64,000 bases of DNA from Hordeum vulgare subsp. vulgare (GCF_904849725.1 NC_058518.1:13288147-13352146), one strand, 5' to 3'. Shown: positions 46,637 through 59,165, counted from the first letter of the stretch. The notes: generated from the sequence alone by a model not told the origin. Numbers and translations are program-made.

Positions 46637-47639
46637 CTTGTCACTGAACTATGGTGTCTAATTTCAGATTCGGTTCTGTCCTAACTAAGACGCTCTATCA
46701 TCCAGCTAAGATATTCAAATACCGAATCCAATTCAACGGTTCGTTGGTTCGTGATTTTGACTGGATCAGCGATTTCTCAAATTAATCCGTAACGGTCAAT
46801 CCGAAAATCATATCTATCCCGTGCGTCCTCTCATCACCTAAAAAAAGCGTCAGGATGTGGCACTATAGCGTCGATGCAATACATAAGGCCATAAGATAAA
46901 AAACAATCCACATGAGTGTGAGTTCATTACACTGTCAATGAACCCATCAAAACACCACCTTATAGAGAGAAACACACGTACACACCATCTTCAACACGTG
47001 ACAAACCAAATAACAAATCAAAATTATAACATCCCAACAACACCAACGACACAGTGAAACGCACGCAATCCCTCTAGGTCCATCGATTTCATGAAGAAAG
47101 ATTACACTACTATAAACTTTTATACTACCGCGAAGCTAAATAATAACTTGTATAGTCCATTTTTATACCTTAAGTTTTGGTAGGAATTACTATATCATTA
47201 TATTTGAATGAATTTTATGTTTCTCAAATAAGCTTTCACCTCGCTTTATAAATAAAACAGAACACATTTTTTGTTGATCGTATGAATCATATTGGCCCTA
47301 AATTTGTGTATATTTTTTAATAAAGCAAACACTCACTTAGTTTTATTGCGTGCCATTGCCTACTTAGTTTTATTGTGTATATTGTGTAAGATGACCGTTA
47401 TCCTCACCAAACGTTAGAGAAGAGATTTTTCGGTTCAACGCGACGACACCGCTCCTCCACCGTTAGGTTTTCAACCACCTCATCCTCCATTGGCTTCGTC
47501 GGTATGATGATAACTTGATTGATCAGTCAAAGGTCTAATTTCATCGTTTTGACACTTTTAGTAGGGTTAAATGGTGACATTTCATTTGTGGCAACGTCAG
47601 CACCGGCCCGATGAATAAAGTTTTCTCGAGCCTTCCCAA
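46637..47639. other. Intergenic, AT-rich
   Basis: No gene is recognised. The segment runs up to the truncated end of the CACTA transposase. Confidence 0.5.
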
Positions 47640-50637
47640 GACATTGGTCTACAACTACCCCGCCTCCTGTCAGCTTCACCCATTTGCACCGAAACAAAGG
47701 GATCTTAAAAGTAGGTCCATAGTCAAGTTCCCATATCTTCTCTATGTACCCGTAATATGTTTCCAAATAGTGCCCATTCTCGTCTGTTGCATCAAAGCGG
47801 ACACCACTATTTTGTTGGTGCTCTTTTTATCTTGGGCAACCGTGTAAAATGTATTCCCATTTATCTCATACCCTTGGAAAGTACATATAGTCGAAGATGG
47901 TGGCGTGGCCAAACAGTACAGCTCATCTCCAACGGTGTCGTCATTCATGAGATGTGTCTGCAACCAACTGCCGAAAGTCTTCTCGTGTTCCCCTTTAATC
48001 CAAGAGTCAGCCTTCCCCGGGTTTTCGGAGCGTAGAATATTCTTGTGTCTCACGATATACGGAGCCACCACGGTGGAATTGTGTAAAACTGTGTAGTGTG
48101 CTTGAGAGAAAGAATGCTCGTCCATACATACTTTTGATTTCCTTCCTAGTGTGCCTTTTCCTGTCAGCCTACCCTCATACCGAGATTCAGGAACACCAAT
48201 CGGCTTAAGGTCAAGAAGAAAGTCCACATAAAACTCAATGACCTCCTCTGTTCCATAGCCCTTGGAGATGCTTCCTTCTGGCCTAGCACGGTTACGAACA
48301 TATTTCTTTAAGACTCCCATGAACCTCTCGAAGGGGAACGTATTGTGTAGAAACACAGGACCAAGAATTCTAATCTCTTCGACTAGGTGAACTAGGAGGT
48401 GTGTCATTATATTGAAGAAGGATGGCGGGAACAACAACTCAAAGCTGACCAGACATTGGACCACATCAATCTGTAACCCTGATAGACTTTCTCGATCGAT
48501 TACCTTCTGAGAAATTGCATTGAGGAATGCACATACCTTCACAATTGCCAGGCAAACATTTTCCGGTAGAATTCCCCTCAATGCAACCGGAAGCAATTGC
48601 GTCATAAGCACGTGGCAGTCATGAGACTTTAGGTTTTGGAATTTTTTGTCTTTCATATTTACGATTCCCTTTATATTCGACGAGAAGCCAGTCGGGACCT
48701 TGATACTGAAAAGGACTTCAAAGAAGATTTCCTTCTCTTCCTTAGTAAGAGCGTAGCTGGCATGCCCTTGAAACTGCCCTGGATGCATGCCATCTCTTCC
48801 TTTATGACGTTCCTGGTCCTCCCGTGCTTCCGGTGTATCTTTTGACTTCCCATACAAGCCCAGGAAGCCTAGAATATTCACGCAGAGATTCTTCGTCAGG
48901 TGCATCACGTCGATTGCCGAGCGGACCTCATGGAATTCCCAGTAGGGTAGCTCGCAAAATATAGATTTCTTCTTCCACATGGGTACGCGCTTATCAGGGT
49001 CGTTAGGAACAGGTTGGCTGCCAGGACCCTTTCCAAAGATTAATTTTAAATCTTTGACCATATCAAATACTTCATCACCAGTACGGATGACAGGCTTCCC
49101 CCGGGGTTCTGCCTTGCCATTGAAATGCTTGCCTTTTTTCTTTAAGGGATGCTTGGGCGGAAGAAACCGACGATTGTACGGGTACACATTCTTTCTACAT
49201 TTGTCCAGATATATACTTTCTGTCTGATCCAAACAGTGCGTGCATGCATTGTATCCCTTGTTTGACTGTCCTGAAATGTTACTAAGAGCAGGCCAATCAT
49301 TGATGGTTACGAAAAGCAACGCTCGAAGGTCAAATTCCTCTTGTTTGTGCTCGTCCCACACACGTACACCTGGTTCGGCCCACAGCTGTAAAAGTTCATC
49401 AACTAATGGCCTTAGGTACACATCAATATCGTTGCCGGGTTGCTTTGGACCTTGGATAAGCACTGGCATCATAATGAACTTCCGCTTCATGCACAACCAA
49501 GGAGGAAGGTTGTAGATACATGGAGTAACGGGCCAGGTGCTGTGACTACAACCCTGCTCCCCAAAAGGATTCATGCCATCTGTACTCAGACCTAACCATA
49601 AGTTCCTTGCGCCAACTGCAAATCTCGGGAACTCTCTCTCGATTTTTCTCCACTGCCGACCATCAGCGGTGTGCCTCAACTTATCATCTTTCATACGATC
49701 TTCCATGTGCCATCGCAACAACTTCGCATGATCTTTATTTCTGAACAGACGTTTCAACCGTGGTATTATAGGAGCATACCACATCACCTTGGCAGGAACC
49801 CTCTTCCTGGGTGGCTCGCCCTCAATATCACCAGGGTCATCTTTTCTGATCTTATACCGCAATGCAGTGCATACCGAGCATTTATCCATATTCTCGTACT
49901 TCTCACCGCGGTAGAGGATGCAGTCATTAGGGCATGCATGCATCTTCTGCACGTCTAATCCTAGAGGGCAGACAAGCTTCTTTGCTTCGTACGTGCTGGC
50001 GGGCAATTCGTTCTTTCTTGGAAGCATCTTCTTCATCAGTACCAGCAACTTTTCGAATGACGAGTCAGTCACACCGGTCTCTGCCTTCCACTTCAGCAAT
50101 TCCAGTGTGCTACCCAGCTTCTTCTGGCCATCTTCACAAGTTGGGTACAACAATTTGTTGTGGTCCTGTAACATCTGCTCGAACTGCAACCTCTCCTTTT
50201 CTGTGTCGCAACCTCGCCGTGCATCAGAAATGACCCGACCAAGATCATCAACGGGCTCATCTGGTTCCCGTTCTTCATCCTGGTCTTCTTCTTCATTGTC
50301 TTCCATTGCGGTATCAGCATACTCAGGAAACATAGATCGGTAGTTGTCATCATCGTTCTCTTCTTCTTCATCGTCGTCTTCCATCATAACCCCTCTTTCT
50401 CCGTGCTTGGTCCAAACATTATAGCCCGACATAAAACCGGACCGAAGCAGGTGGCTCTGAATGACTCTTGAGGAAGTGTAATCCTTCTCATTCCGACATT
50501 CAACACATGGACAAAACATATAGCCACCACCATGCTTGTTCGCATCGGCTGCATCTCGAAAAGAATTCTCGAAAAGAATGCACGCCTTCTCTGTAAGCGG
50601 TTGTGCGTCGATCACCGTACATCCATGGATGGCTCAT
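47640..50637 (-). pseudogene. CACTA TNP2-type transposase, frameshifted and C-terminally truncated
   Basis: The main minus-strand frame (50615-47742, 957 residues) covers the transposase-associated domain with its Cys pairs (CPCVECRNEKDY, about 36-47), an acidic linker (about 75-130), and Transposase_21 with LVCPLGLDVQKMHACPNDCILYR-type Cys (about 205-225) and RALLFVTINDWPAL. It then covers the DUF4218 region (MTHLLVHLVEEIRILGPV). The natural start is probably the ATG at 50637 in another frame: a 13 bp direct duplication (50554-50566 and 50567-50579) shifts the frame. Near 47750-47766 a second shift leads into DUF4216 (YYGYIEKIWELDYGP), which ends abruptly after GGGVVVDQ near 47640. It is a near-complete but inactive transposase. 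Confidence 0.93.
50554..50579 (-). repeat. 13 bp tandem duplication causing a frameshift in TNP2
   Basis: tctcgaaaagaat occurs twice in immediate succession (50554-50566, 50567-50579) within the N-terminal coding region. The ATG at 50637 and the long downstream frame are offset by one base, which this 13-base unit accounts for. Confidence 0.85.
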
Positions 50638-50932
50638 CTGTGTTATACGACAATATATCAAATACAATCACGATCCTAAAAATTAGTACCGCACGGTCTA
50701 AACGAGGAAATATAGTTGCTAACCTTTTAGAATAAGTAGAAATAAAGAGGAAGAGGTTTAAGCGTGGCTCAGGCATCTCATATCGTAGTTGTGTTCGGTG
50801 AACTGAAGCGGCATCGCTCTAACACACATTTCAACAAACACCTCTAGTGCATCAAAAAAAGTGGAGAGCTAGCACACACCCACAATCCTTCATCCAAGAA
50901 AAATGCAAGGAAGAGGGGAGAGGGGGGCTGTG

Positions 50933-50942
50933 CTATATATAG
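50933..50942 (-). promoter_or_regulatory. Candidate TATA box of the CACTA transposase
   Basis: The minus strand reads cctatatatagc about 300 bp upstream of the ATG at 50637, between the subterminal repeats and the coding region. Confidence 0.6.
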
Positions 50943-50946
50943 GCAG

Positions 50947-51190
50947 TGGACTTTAGTCCCGGTTTGAGACACAAACCGGGACTAAAGGTGGTGCACATGC
51001 GGGCTGCACACCGCGTAGCCCTTTAGTCCCGGTTCGGGACACCAACCGGGACTAAAGGCTCCTTACGGGCCGGGACTAAAGGCTCGAGGGAGGCATTGCG
51101 ATTTAGGGCGACGTGGCCGGGCCTTTAGTCCCGGCCCAAAGGCAGGCCGTGACTAAAGGGTCCTGGCCAAAGGCCCGTTTTCCACTAGTG
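50947..51190 (-). repeat. CACTA 5' subterminal repeats and terminal inverted repeat
   Basis: Direct and inverted copies of ctttagtcccggtt / aaccgggactaaag are arranged as hairpin pairs (for example 50952-50988 and 51021-51058). The end ggcccgttttccactagtg at 51190 reads CACTAGTGG on the minus strand. The next bases, gtg, would be the 3 bp target duplication; the opposite terminus was not found. Confidence 0.88.
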
Positions 51191-52074
51191 GTGATCCAGA
51201 TACACATCGCCGCCGCATGCGCGTCCGGGCAATATGCCTCACCGTCGCACCTTGACGAGCCCTTGCTCCACCATGCTCTTTGTCTCAAGAAGGAGCTGGC
51301 CTCCAACAACGTCGAATGGCACAAGATCTTGCCAGAGTCGTCGAGGCAAAGGCCCCACCGATTCAAACACCTAAGACCGCCCCCACAGGACGAGGAGAAA
51401 CTCCAGGCAATGCTCTAGGTGTTGGGTCTACGATGCCGGGATCAAACGGGGCACTATGCCTATTGAGAAATTGAGGTGTCCATATCGGACGCTACTTCGT
51501 GCGCTAGTCGTCCCCGAGGTGGCTGCCAGGGGCTATGCTGATCATAGTCACATACCTTCCTCGAGTAGTATCATCCTTGACTCATGACCGCTTGACAACT
51601 CGACTCATTAAACTCATAGCTTGACCGTTCTTAATAAACACAGTTAATCACTGATATCATCCTTAAGCTTAACGGGTTTAATGAACGAGCTAACGAGTAG
51701 CTCGTTAGTACATCAAATCATATATTTTTAATCTATGTGACAACATGTTTTAGCACCTCAATCCATCTATTCAAACGAGTCAAAGACCATAGATGGCAGC
51801 AAACTGACGCACCTTCTCTCGTCTCCATATTTTTTCTTCATAGAAACCACACTTACACTCCCATATCCCATAGCCCATAACACATTATATCTGCTATTGA
51901 CGAGCGTTCATGAGCTTAACGAGCTTTAAACGAAGATACCCTAATAGGGTTTCCTGCTTGTTAAGCTTAACGAGCACGAGCTTAATAAGCCAAGCCTTGA
52001 CGAGGCGAGCAGCTTATTAATTCATCCCTATTAGTGGGCTCGTAGATCATGCGTACATCATATAAATATTTAAA
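51191..52074. other. Intergenic, repeat-like
   Basis: 51650-52010 contains several gagctcgtta / taacgagct palindromic motifs (gagctaacgagtagctcgtta, gttaagcttaacgagcacgag) that look like DNA-transposon remnants. A 101-codon frame at 51113-51418 starts inside the CACTA end and has no recognisable domain. Confidence 0.45.
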
Positions 52075-52433
52075 AGCATCTACAACAGAATCCTTTAAAC
52101 CCGTCTTAAATGATCGGACAACCCGCTCGTCGGTCATAAAAATTTGATTCAGCCGAATCCCTCATATCCATCTTAAACGTCCGGACTGATCGACATCCTT
52201 TATATCCATTTTAAATATGAGGATGATATGATAGCTCGCGGACACACCCGGGCACGTCTGATCAGTCCACCACGTAGAACGCGACCCCATCCAGAATCAT
52301 CTATTTTCTTTCTTTATTCAATCCTTTTTCTCTCTTTTTTTCTCCATCAATCACGTGTAAGTGACCAGACATATTAGTGTGGATGAAAACGTAGAGATTC
52401 AAAACGGATTTGTAAGTTCCGGCCGTAGATGCT
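52075..52433. mobile_element. MITE upstream of the galactosyltransferase gene
   Basis: The ends agcatctacaacagaatcc and (inverted) agcatctacggccggaact form imperfect inverted repeats that extend about 35 bp (…aaacccgtcttaaat / …aaatccgttttgaat). It is 359 bp and AT-rich. A target duplication could not be fixed, so hAT or Harbinger type is undecided. It ends 279 bp before the start codon at 52713. Confidence 0.7.
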
Positions 52434-52712
52434 CTGAGGAAGGTGATTTAGATAAAAATTTCGAAATTTCACTCGCATAGTATTTACCCAAGCTGTTGCT
52501 CTGTTTTTTCGTTGGTTTGGTGTTTGGTGTTGCACCCGGCGCACCGAACCACCGCCACCACCATCCCGCAACGGTCTGCTCGCCGGAGTCCAACCCGACA
52601 AGCAATAAGTAGCACTCATCCGATCCTCCTACTGCTACCACCTCATCTCCTTCCCGAAACGGCTACTTCTCCTCGCCGGCCACCTCCGAGGACCTCCTTC
52701 CGGCGCCTCACG

Positions 52713-55700
52713 ATGCCGCCGGCGGCGCCGCGCAAGCGCCTGTGCCGCGCGGTTCTCGTCGTCGCCGGAGCGGGGTACCTCGCCTTCCTCCTCCTCTTCG
52801 AGCTCCCTTCCCTGCCATTCTCGTCCCCGTCCTCGCCGTCGTCTTCGCTGACCACCCACCGCTCCCGCCGCCGCGAGCTCGAGGCCTCGGCCTTCCCCTC
52901 CTCGCGCTTCTCCCCCTCCCGGCCGGCGTTCCCGGCGGCCGTGTCCCCCTCCCCGTCCTCTCCGCCGCCGCTCCCCATCTTCTCCTCCCTCCTCGTCCTC
53001 CCCAGGTCCAACGCCACCGCGACCCCCTTCGACGGCGCCGCGGCCGACGCCTTCTCCGCCGCAAGGCCGCATCTTGCTCACCTCCAGGCCGCCGCATCCG
53101 CATCCGCCACCTCCGCGTCCCCGTCCCCGCCCCCGTCCTCCCCGATCTGCCCGCAATCCATCTCGCTCCACGCGGACAAGCTCCCCGCCGACGGGGTCCG
53201 GACGGTGGAGCTGCCGTGCGGGCTCGCGGTGGGGTCGCACGTGACGGTGGTGGCGCGCCCGAGGCCCGCGCGGCCCGAGTACGACCCCAAGATCGCCCAG
53301 CGCAAGGACGGCGGGAAGACGCCGCTCATGGTGTCGCAGTTCATGGTGGAGCTGGTGGGCACCAAGGTGGTGGACGGCGAGGCGCCGCCCAGGATCCTGC
53401 ACTTCAACCCCAGGATCCGCGGGGACTACAGCGGCAAGCCGGTGATTGAGATGAACAGCTGCTACCGGATGCAGTGGGCGCGCTCGCACCGCTGCGAGGG
53501 CTTCGCCTCCCGCCCCGCCGAAGAAACTGGTGAGTCGAGCTCCAGATTTGCTTGCTTAATTCCTTCACCACCTTAGCTAGTTGAATCCGTGTTGATTTAA
53601 TTTGGCTTTCATCTTGCAATCTCGTGTTCTTCCCTTATTTACTGATCTATCTGACTTAAAAGAGGACTGGATTGAGGCTGGTAGGAATTAGGAAGGGATG
53701 GATGCCATCAATTTCAGTGGTCTGATTGTGTGTACTACTAACAGCGTAGAAAAAAGTGCAAACTTTGGCAAGAAATTTCCAGAGAGGGTTCGATTTCTTT
53801 TGCTTTATGGAGAATGTTCCTGATGCTGATTGTTCGTAATTTGTCAAATTAGTGGAATATTATTAGTATAAGAAATAGAGAAATCGTGATTTGAGGATTA
53901 CAGCAATGATGTGAGTTTGAGTTCAACATGGGGGTGGGTACTTGAACTCCCTGTTCCCATTTCTTCTTAGCCAATCAGTGAAGGCAGATCACAAATAATT
54001 GAGTGCTTAATTAGTTGTGCATATCTAGTCTGATTGTTCCATTAGTTGGTTGCAACCAAGTTAGTTCAGCAATTATTCTCTTGTTTGGAAAGGCTGCTTA
54101 GTGAAGCTTCTCTAATTATATTTGGGTTGCTATTCCGAGGAAGTAGGCATTTTCGTCTTTCTGCAACACATCCATTCCTTTTTTTCCAAATCAATCTAAA
54201 GTGAGTTGAAATCAGACTTTCTTTTATTTCAAGCAGCATACATACCGATATTTCTGTGTAAAAATGGCATGTTGACGTGGTTTGATCTTTCAGTTGATGC
54301 TCAACTCAAGTGTGAGAAATGGATTCGGGATGATGACAACAAGTCGGAGGAGTCAAAGATGAAGTGGTGGGTGAAACGTTTAATTGGCAGGTCAAAGGAT
54401 GTGCACATCAGTTGGCCTTACCCATTCGCAGAAGGCAAGTTGTTTGTTTTGACCCTCACCGCTGGTTTGGAAGGTTACCATGTCAATGTTGATGGGAGGC
54501 ATGTCACTTCGTTTCCTTACCGCACTGTAAGTTCGTCCGTCGAAAATCCTCACTTCACAAATCTGGTTCAATTACGTGAGTAGCCACCTGAGATGCATAT
54601 GTGATTTTGGTGGTCTCTACAGGGTTACACTCTTGAGGATGCAACTGGATTGTCTATCAATGGAGACATTGATATTGAGTCAATTTTTGCTAGTTCTCTG
54701 CCCAGTTCACATCCTAGTTTCTCCCCAGAGAGATACCTTGAAATGTCGGAGCAATGGAGAGCCCCACCTCTACCAACTGAGCCTGTCGAGCTGTTTATTG
54801 GCATTCTGTCAGCAGCGAGCCATTTTGCCGAGCGTATGGCTGTGCGCAAGTCATGGATGATGTATACAAGAAAATCATCTAATATTGTAGCTCGGTTCTT
54901 TGTGGCTCTGGTGATTATACTTGCTTTTCTCGTGTTTTTGCTTGTGGTTTGCATATACCAAACTCTGACCAAATTAAGCAATTTCACAGAACGGTAAAAT
55001 GGAGGTCAATGCAGAGTTGAAAAGGGAGGCAGAGTTCTTCCAAGACATCGTTATAGTGCCTTTCATGGATAGTTATGATCTTGTAGTTTTGAAGACCATT
55101 GCCATTGCGGAGTATGGAGTAAGTGAACTGAAATATGTCAGATAACTGCTTATATTCTGCCATATTGTCTCATGCCAGTTTCGTTGACGTTTCTATACTC
55201 ATTAATGGCCGTGTTTATCCAGGTTCGAGTCATCCCGGCAAAATATGTAATGAAATGTGATGATGATACATTTGTTAGAATTGATTCCGTACTGGACCAA
55301 GTAAAGAAAGTTAAAAGCGACAAGAGTGTCTATGTGGGAAGCATGAACTACTACCATAGACCACTGAGATCTGGCAAGTGGGCTGTCACTTATGAGGTAA
55401 ATTGCTGTCCTACCTGTATTACGGAACCACCATTCATCATCTATATTGTCTAAGAAATTACCAAAACATATCGTATTGCTTAAGAAATATGAGCATGAAA
55501 AATTGATGTCGCGTTCTTTCTGCTTGCTGCCAAATGGCAAGCAGTCAATTACCAGCTAGCAACTGGTATTGTAATTGTGAGAACCATTATGTGCTTGTTG
55601 CGTGAATTAGCAGGCACATCAAAAGCGCAGCACACCCATGTTTCCGTTTGCTGCCAAATGTCAAGCAGTCAATTACCACCTAGTACCTGGTATTCTATTT

Positions 55701-56671
55701 GTGAAAACCATTATGCTGCGTGAATTTGCAGGCACATCAAAAGCGCAGCAGACCCGTGTTTCCGTTTGCTGCCAAATGGCAAGAAGTCAATTACCACCTA
55801 GCACCTGGTATTTTTTTTGTGAAAACCATTACGTGCTTGCTGCATGAATTCGCAGGCACATCAAAGGTGCAAATCTTGTAGTGAATTATGAGGATAGTCG
55901 CTGGAATGATTAAATTATTATGCACAGTCGACAAGCTAATTTATGTTGAAAAACCCTTTGTGCAAGAGGAGTAAATACCATGGGGTCAACATGGTCCAGT
56001 TCTAAGTTCTTGTATACACTTGAATAAGTTCGCTGTAGATATAACTTGGTATCAAAAGTGGATTTTACATTTGTCCAGTGAGTCAAAGGTCTTGCATTCA
56101 TATGTTATATACTTGGCGAACATGGATAATCTAATCTCGTGGCAACAAAATCTGGTGTTATGTACCTTGTGCTGTCCTTCAGTCTCCCTTATTTTTGTAC
56201 TATACCAGAAGGGGATCTTAATTATAGTCTTCTTGTTTCTGTCCAGGAATGGCCAGAAGAGGCTTACCCAAGTTATGCGAATGGGCCTGGCTATGTGATC
56301 TCATCGGATATTGCACGATACATTGTATCTGAATTTGACAATCAGACACTTCGGGTAAAGCATCTATCTCTTGGGCGCTATCTATCTCCTACCCAGTCGC
56401 TGAATTTACTCACATCGTGCAGAAATGGTGATGGCTAAACTGTTGATTCTTTATTCTGCAGCTATTCAAGATGGAAGATGTCAGCATGGGCATGTGGGTG
56501 GAGAAATTCAACATCACTCGTCGACCAGTAGAGTATCGGCACGATGTCAGGTTCTACCAGGCTGGTTGCTTCGACGGTTACATCACCGCACACTATCAGT
56601 CCCCCCAGCACATGATCTGCCTCTGGAGAAAATTGCAGTCCGGCAGCACCCATTGCTGCAACGTGAGATGA
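52713..56671 (+). CDS. GT31 beta-1,3-galactosyltransferase with galectin domain (hydroxyproline O-galactosyltransferase type)
   Basis: Seven exons with consistent phases give 652 residues: 52713-53529, 54294-54526, 54623-54910, 54990-55118, 55223-55396, 56247-56354 and 56462-56671. All introns are GT-AG. In order the protein has a short basic N-terminus, a signal-anchor helix (about 10-30), a Pro/Ser-rich stem, a galectin-type lectin domain (about 160-350) and a GT31 catalytic domain. The metal-binding DDD lies in KCDDDTF (502-504), with conserved [15 protein letters not shown] and EDVSMG (588-593). This order matches Arabidopsis GALT1-6, several of which add the first galactose to hydroxyproline of arabinogalactan proteins in the Golgi/ER. 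ATG 52713 is chosen because it directly precedes the anchor; the in-frame ATG at 52512 would add 67 unlikely residues. No disabling change is seen. Exact paralogue unknown. Confidence 0.93.
55524..55870 (+). repeat. Three-copy tandem repeat in intron 5 of the galactosyltransferase gene
   Basis: Units of about 118-124 bp begin ttgctgccaaatggcaagca (55524, 55648, 55766) and end gcaggcacatcaaaagcgca. Copies differ by small indels. The ccaaatggcaagc core is partly palindromic. Confidence 0.9.
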
Positions 56672-57814
56672 CGATTGCGAAAAATGTGTCTGGTCCGAGA
56701 GGAAGAGATGATCGGCTCGCACGCACAGCTCGCGTATCAAACGTGGAAAATCATGAGCTGCGCCGAGGGGCGGTTTGGCGAAGTCTGCTGGATTTATCAT
56801 ACCATTCTTTCATTCTTTTGGTCGGTGGCCCGTTTCGAGCCGCTGCTGATTCTGACGCCTGTTGATGTTTTAGTCCCGTCAAATTTTTCTTGACATAGGA
56901 GCTTTCAGGTGCTTGGGGGTATATTGCCCTTTGTATATAGAACACTAGGTTAGGATTCCATTTATGATACGCCGCATTTTATTTGACCAGGCTTGAAACT
57001 TATGATAAGGACCGAACTGAATTGTCAGCTCACTAGTCGGTCATCAACGGTCTGTGCAGCGAGTAAGAACATACGACTGGTGTTGATTCGGTTGGGCATC
57101 GTGCGATGTGGACGCCGGGCATTCGCTTAGTGTAGTAGTATTACCTCGACAGATCAATTGAATGAAAAATGTCCTTTATCTAGAGTCATACAGTTTTAGA
57201 CATGACGAGAAACCCATGGCAACGTACGTTTGCGGAACAACCAAATGATCTGTTGAGGTGAGCCATACATGCTAAGTTCATACATGTTTCAATACAAGCA
57301 ACAATGGTGTCAAGGAAATGGGCGTGTAATATGAGAAATCCTTAAACGGAGGGGGTATTAGACAAAATGAAAATCGTTGCGTAAACGAGTAATGTCAACA
57401 TAACAAAAGCAGAGGACCACACAGGGGCGAAGGGAACTACAGATGCTGCATCCTTTTTCTTCTAGACTAGATTCAACACCAGATATTTAACTTGTCGTAA
57501 TTGACAGAGTGGATTCAATATTTTTTTCTCGATGCAAAATTTACAAAGCTACAAGAAGATTCTATAGATTATGATATGTGTTGTGAGAGTTTGAGAACAA
57601 AGTAATATGAACAACATAACCAAGACTAAGATTCAGGAACCTGTGTCTGCAATATTACCAGAGTCTGGACTAGTATATGTCATGAAAACAATTATGTAGC
57701 TCCACCCATGAGGAAGCAAATCGCAGCCTGTGATGTGATGCTTCGCCCTGGAGACAGCGCCCGTCTCGGTCACGCAAGCATCCATCGCTTATCTGGGATC
57801 AGAAATGATGGACA
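56672..57814. other. 3' flank of the galactosyltransferase gene
   Basis: It probably contains the 3' UTR, but no canonical poly(A) signal is convincingly placed. An acggagggggtatta fragment at 57345 is a possible Stowaway end. No further gene is seen. Confidence 0.5.
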
Positions 57815-58100
57815 ACAGGTGTACGCCACACCGCCATGTCCAACCAACACCCGTGAAGCAGGGTTTAAGTTCCTATGTGTATATTTATTTCTGAATTTAT
57901 TTTCGTATTTTTAGAGATGTGCATTTAGTGGAAGGAGACTTTATCGTCGATGACGATGCGTTTACGGTGATTTCGTAAATCTTAAGATCCGGCTCAGTCA
58001 TTCGAAAATGTTCATAGGGTAGGATATGCGTGTGTGCGTTCATTACAATGAACATATGAATGTGTACATGAACGTTTGCGTCTGTACCGTGTTAAGAAAA
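57815..58100 (+). mobile_element. tRNA-derived SINE (Au-like), second copy
   Basis: It has a box B-like gggtttaagttcc (57861), then ttatttctgaatttatttt, gtcgatgacgatgcgttta, cggtgatttcgtaaatct, and the tail gcgtctgtaccgtgttaag. The order matches both halves of the split SINE at 44098-45353, without the interrupting LTR. The 5' end is diverged. Confidence 0.7.
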
Positions 58101-58149
58101 ATTATACATCACGATGAGATCATGTTTAGAATTTAGAGGCCGTTTGGAA

Positions 58150-59165
58150 TTTTATTTTTAATGAAGTGAAAGAAGAGGCAAGGAGCCACACGCCGCAAAG
58201 GAGGGCGCCCCGACTTGACCGGCCCAGTTGTATTTTTCATAACAAAAAATCTGACAATTTCTAATTTTTATTTTTCTTTTCTTTTTCATTTTCTGCTTAT
58301 TTTCTTTTTTGTTTGTTTTTCTTTCCATCTTCCTTTTCTTTTCGAATTTTAAGAATTTTGTTTTGAATTTCAAGAACATTTTTCGAAAATCCAGATTTGT
58401 TTTAAAATTTATGAAGAAAATTTAAATAACGACAAATTTTTGAAATTTAGAACATTTTTGGAAAATTATAAAATTTAAAATTACAAACAATTTCTGAACT
58501 TGCAAACAAGTTGGAAAATTTGAATTTTAATGTTGGAACATTTTCTTCTTTTTAGGAAATAAGAACATCTAAGAATTTCTAATTCTATATTTTTAAAAAA
58601 GAAGCAAACAAAAATTTCGAACTTTTAAACTATTTCGGAATTTCTGAACAAAACTTTAAAGTAGGAACATTTTCATAAATATGTACAAAATCTACAACAT
58701 GCGAGATTTTTTAAATTTCTGAACATTGAACTAAAAATAAAATCCAGAACAAATTCATTGAATAAAAATGCAAATATTTTTTAAAATTTCAGAACAAATT
58801 CGTTGAATAAAAATGCAAACATTTTTTAAAATTTCAGAACAAATTTTCAAAACATGAACAAGTTTCAAATTCGTGAACAAAATTATAAATATGTGAACAT
58901 TTTCCGAATTTTCCGAATATTATTTGAATATGCAAGCAAATTTTCAAAACCAGAATGTTTTTAAAGTTTGGGAACAAAAATTGGAAAATGGGAACATTTT
59001 TAAATTCTCAAAAATTGTAAAAAAAAAGTTAAAAATAATTATAACATGAACAGTTTTAACATTTCTGCAAATTTATAGAAAAGAAAGTAAACTTCAAAAA
59101 TAAGATGGAAAAACAAAGAAAATAAGGAAAAAAAAAGGTTCATGAATTTGTGAACAAAAAATTGA
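58150..59165. mobile_element. AT-rich non-autonomous element, third copy
   Basis: It starts with ggagccacacgccgc and gggcgccccgacttgaccgg, like ggagccagggggagccccgactgggccgg at 33887. An array of short degenerate units (ttctgaacaaaa, aaaatttcagaacaaatt) follows. The motif attcgttgaataaaaatgca occurs twice (58752, 58799). The right end is not resolved. Confidence 0.45.

Noticed and set aside
47100..47130. cactactataaacttttata as the missing CACTA terminus
   Set aside because: It shares only the first five bases with the right terminus (CACTAGTGG), and no subterminal repeats lie inside it.
52635..53489. 284-codon minus-strand frame
   Set aside because: It is antisense to exon 1 of the galactosyltransferase gene; GC-rich third positions create the open frame.
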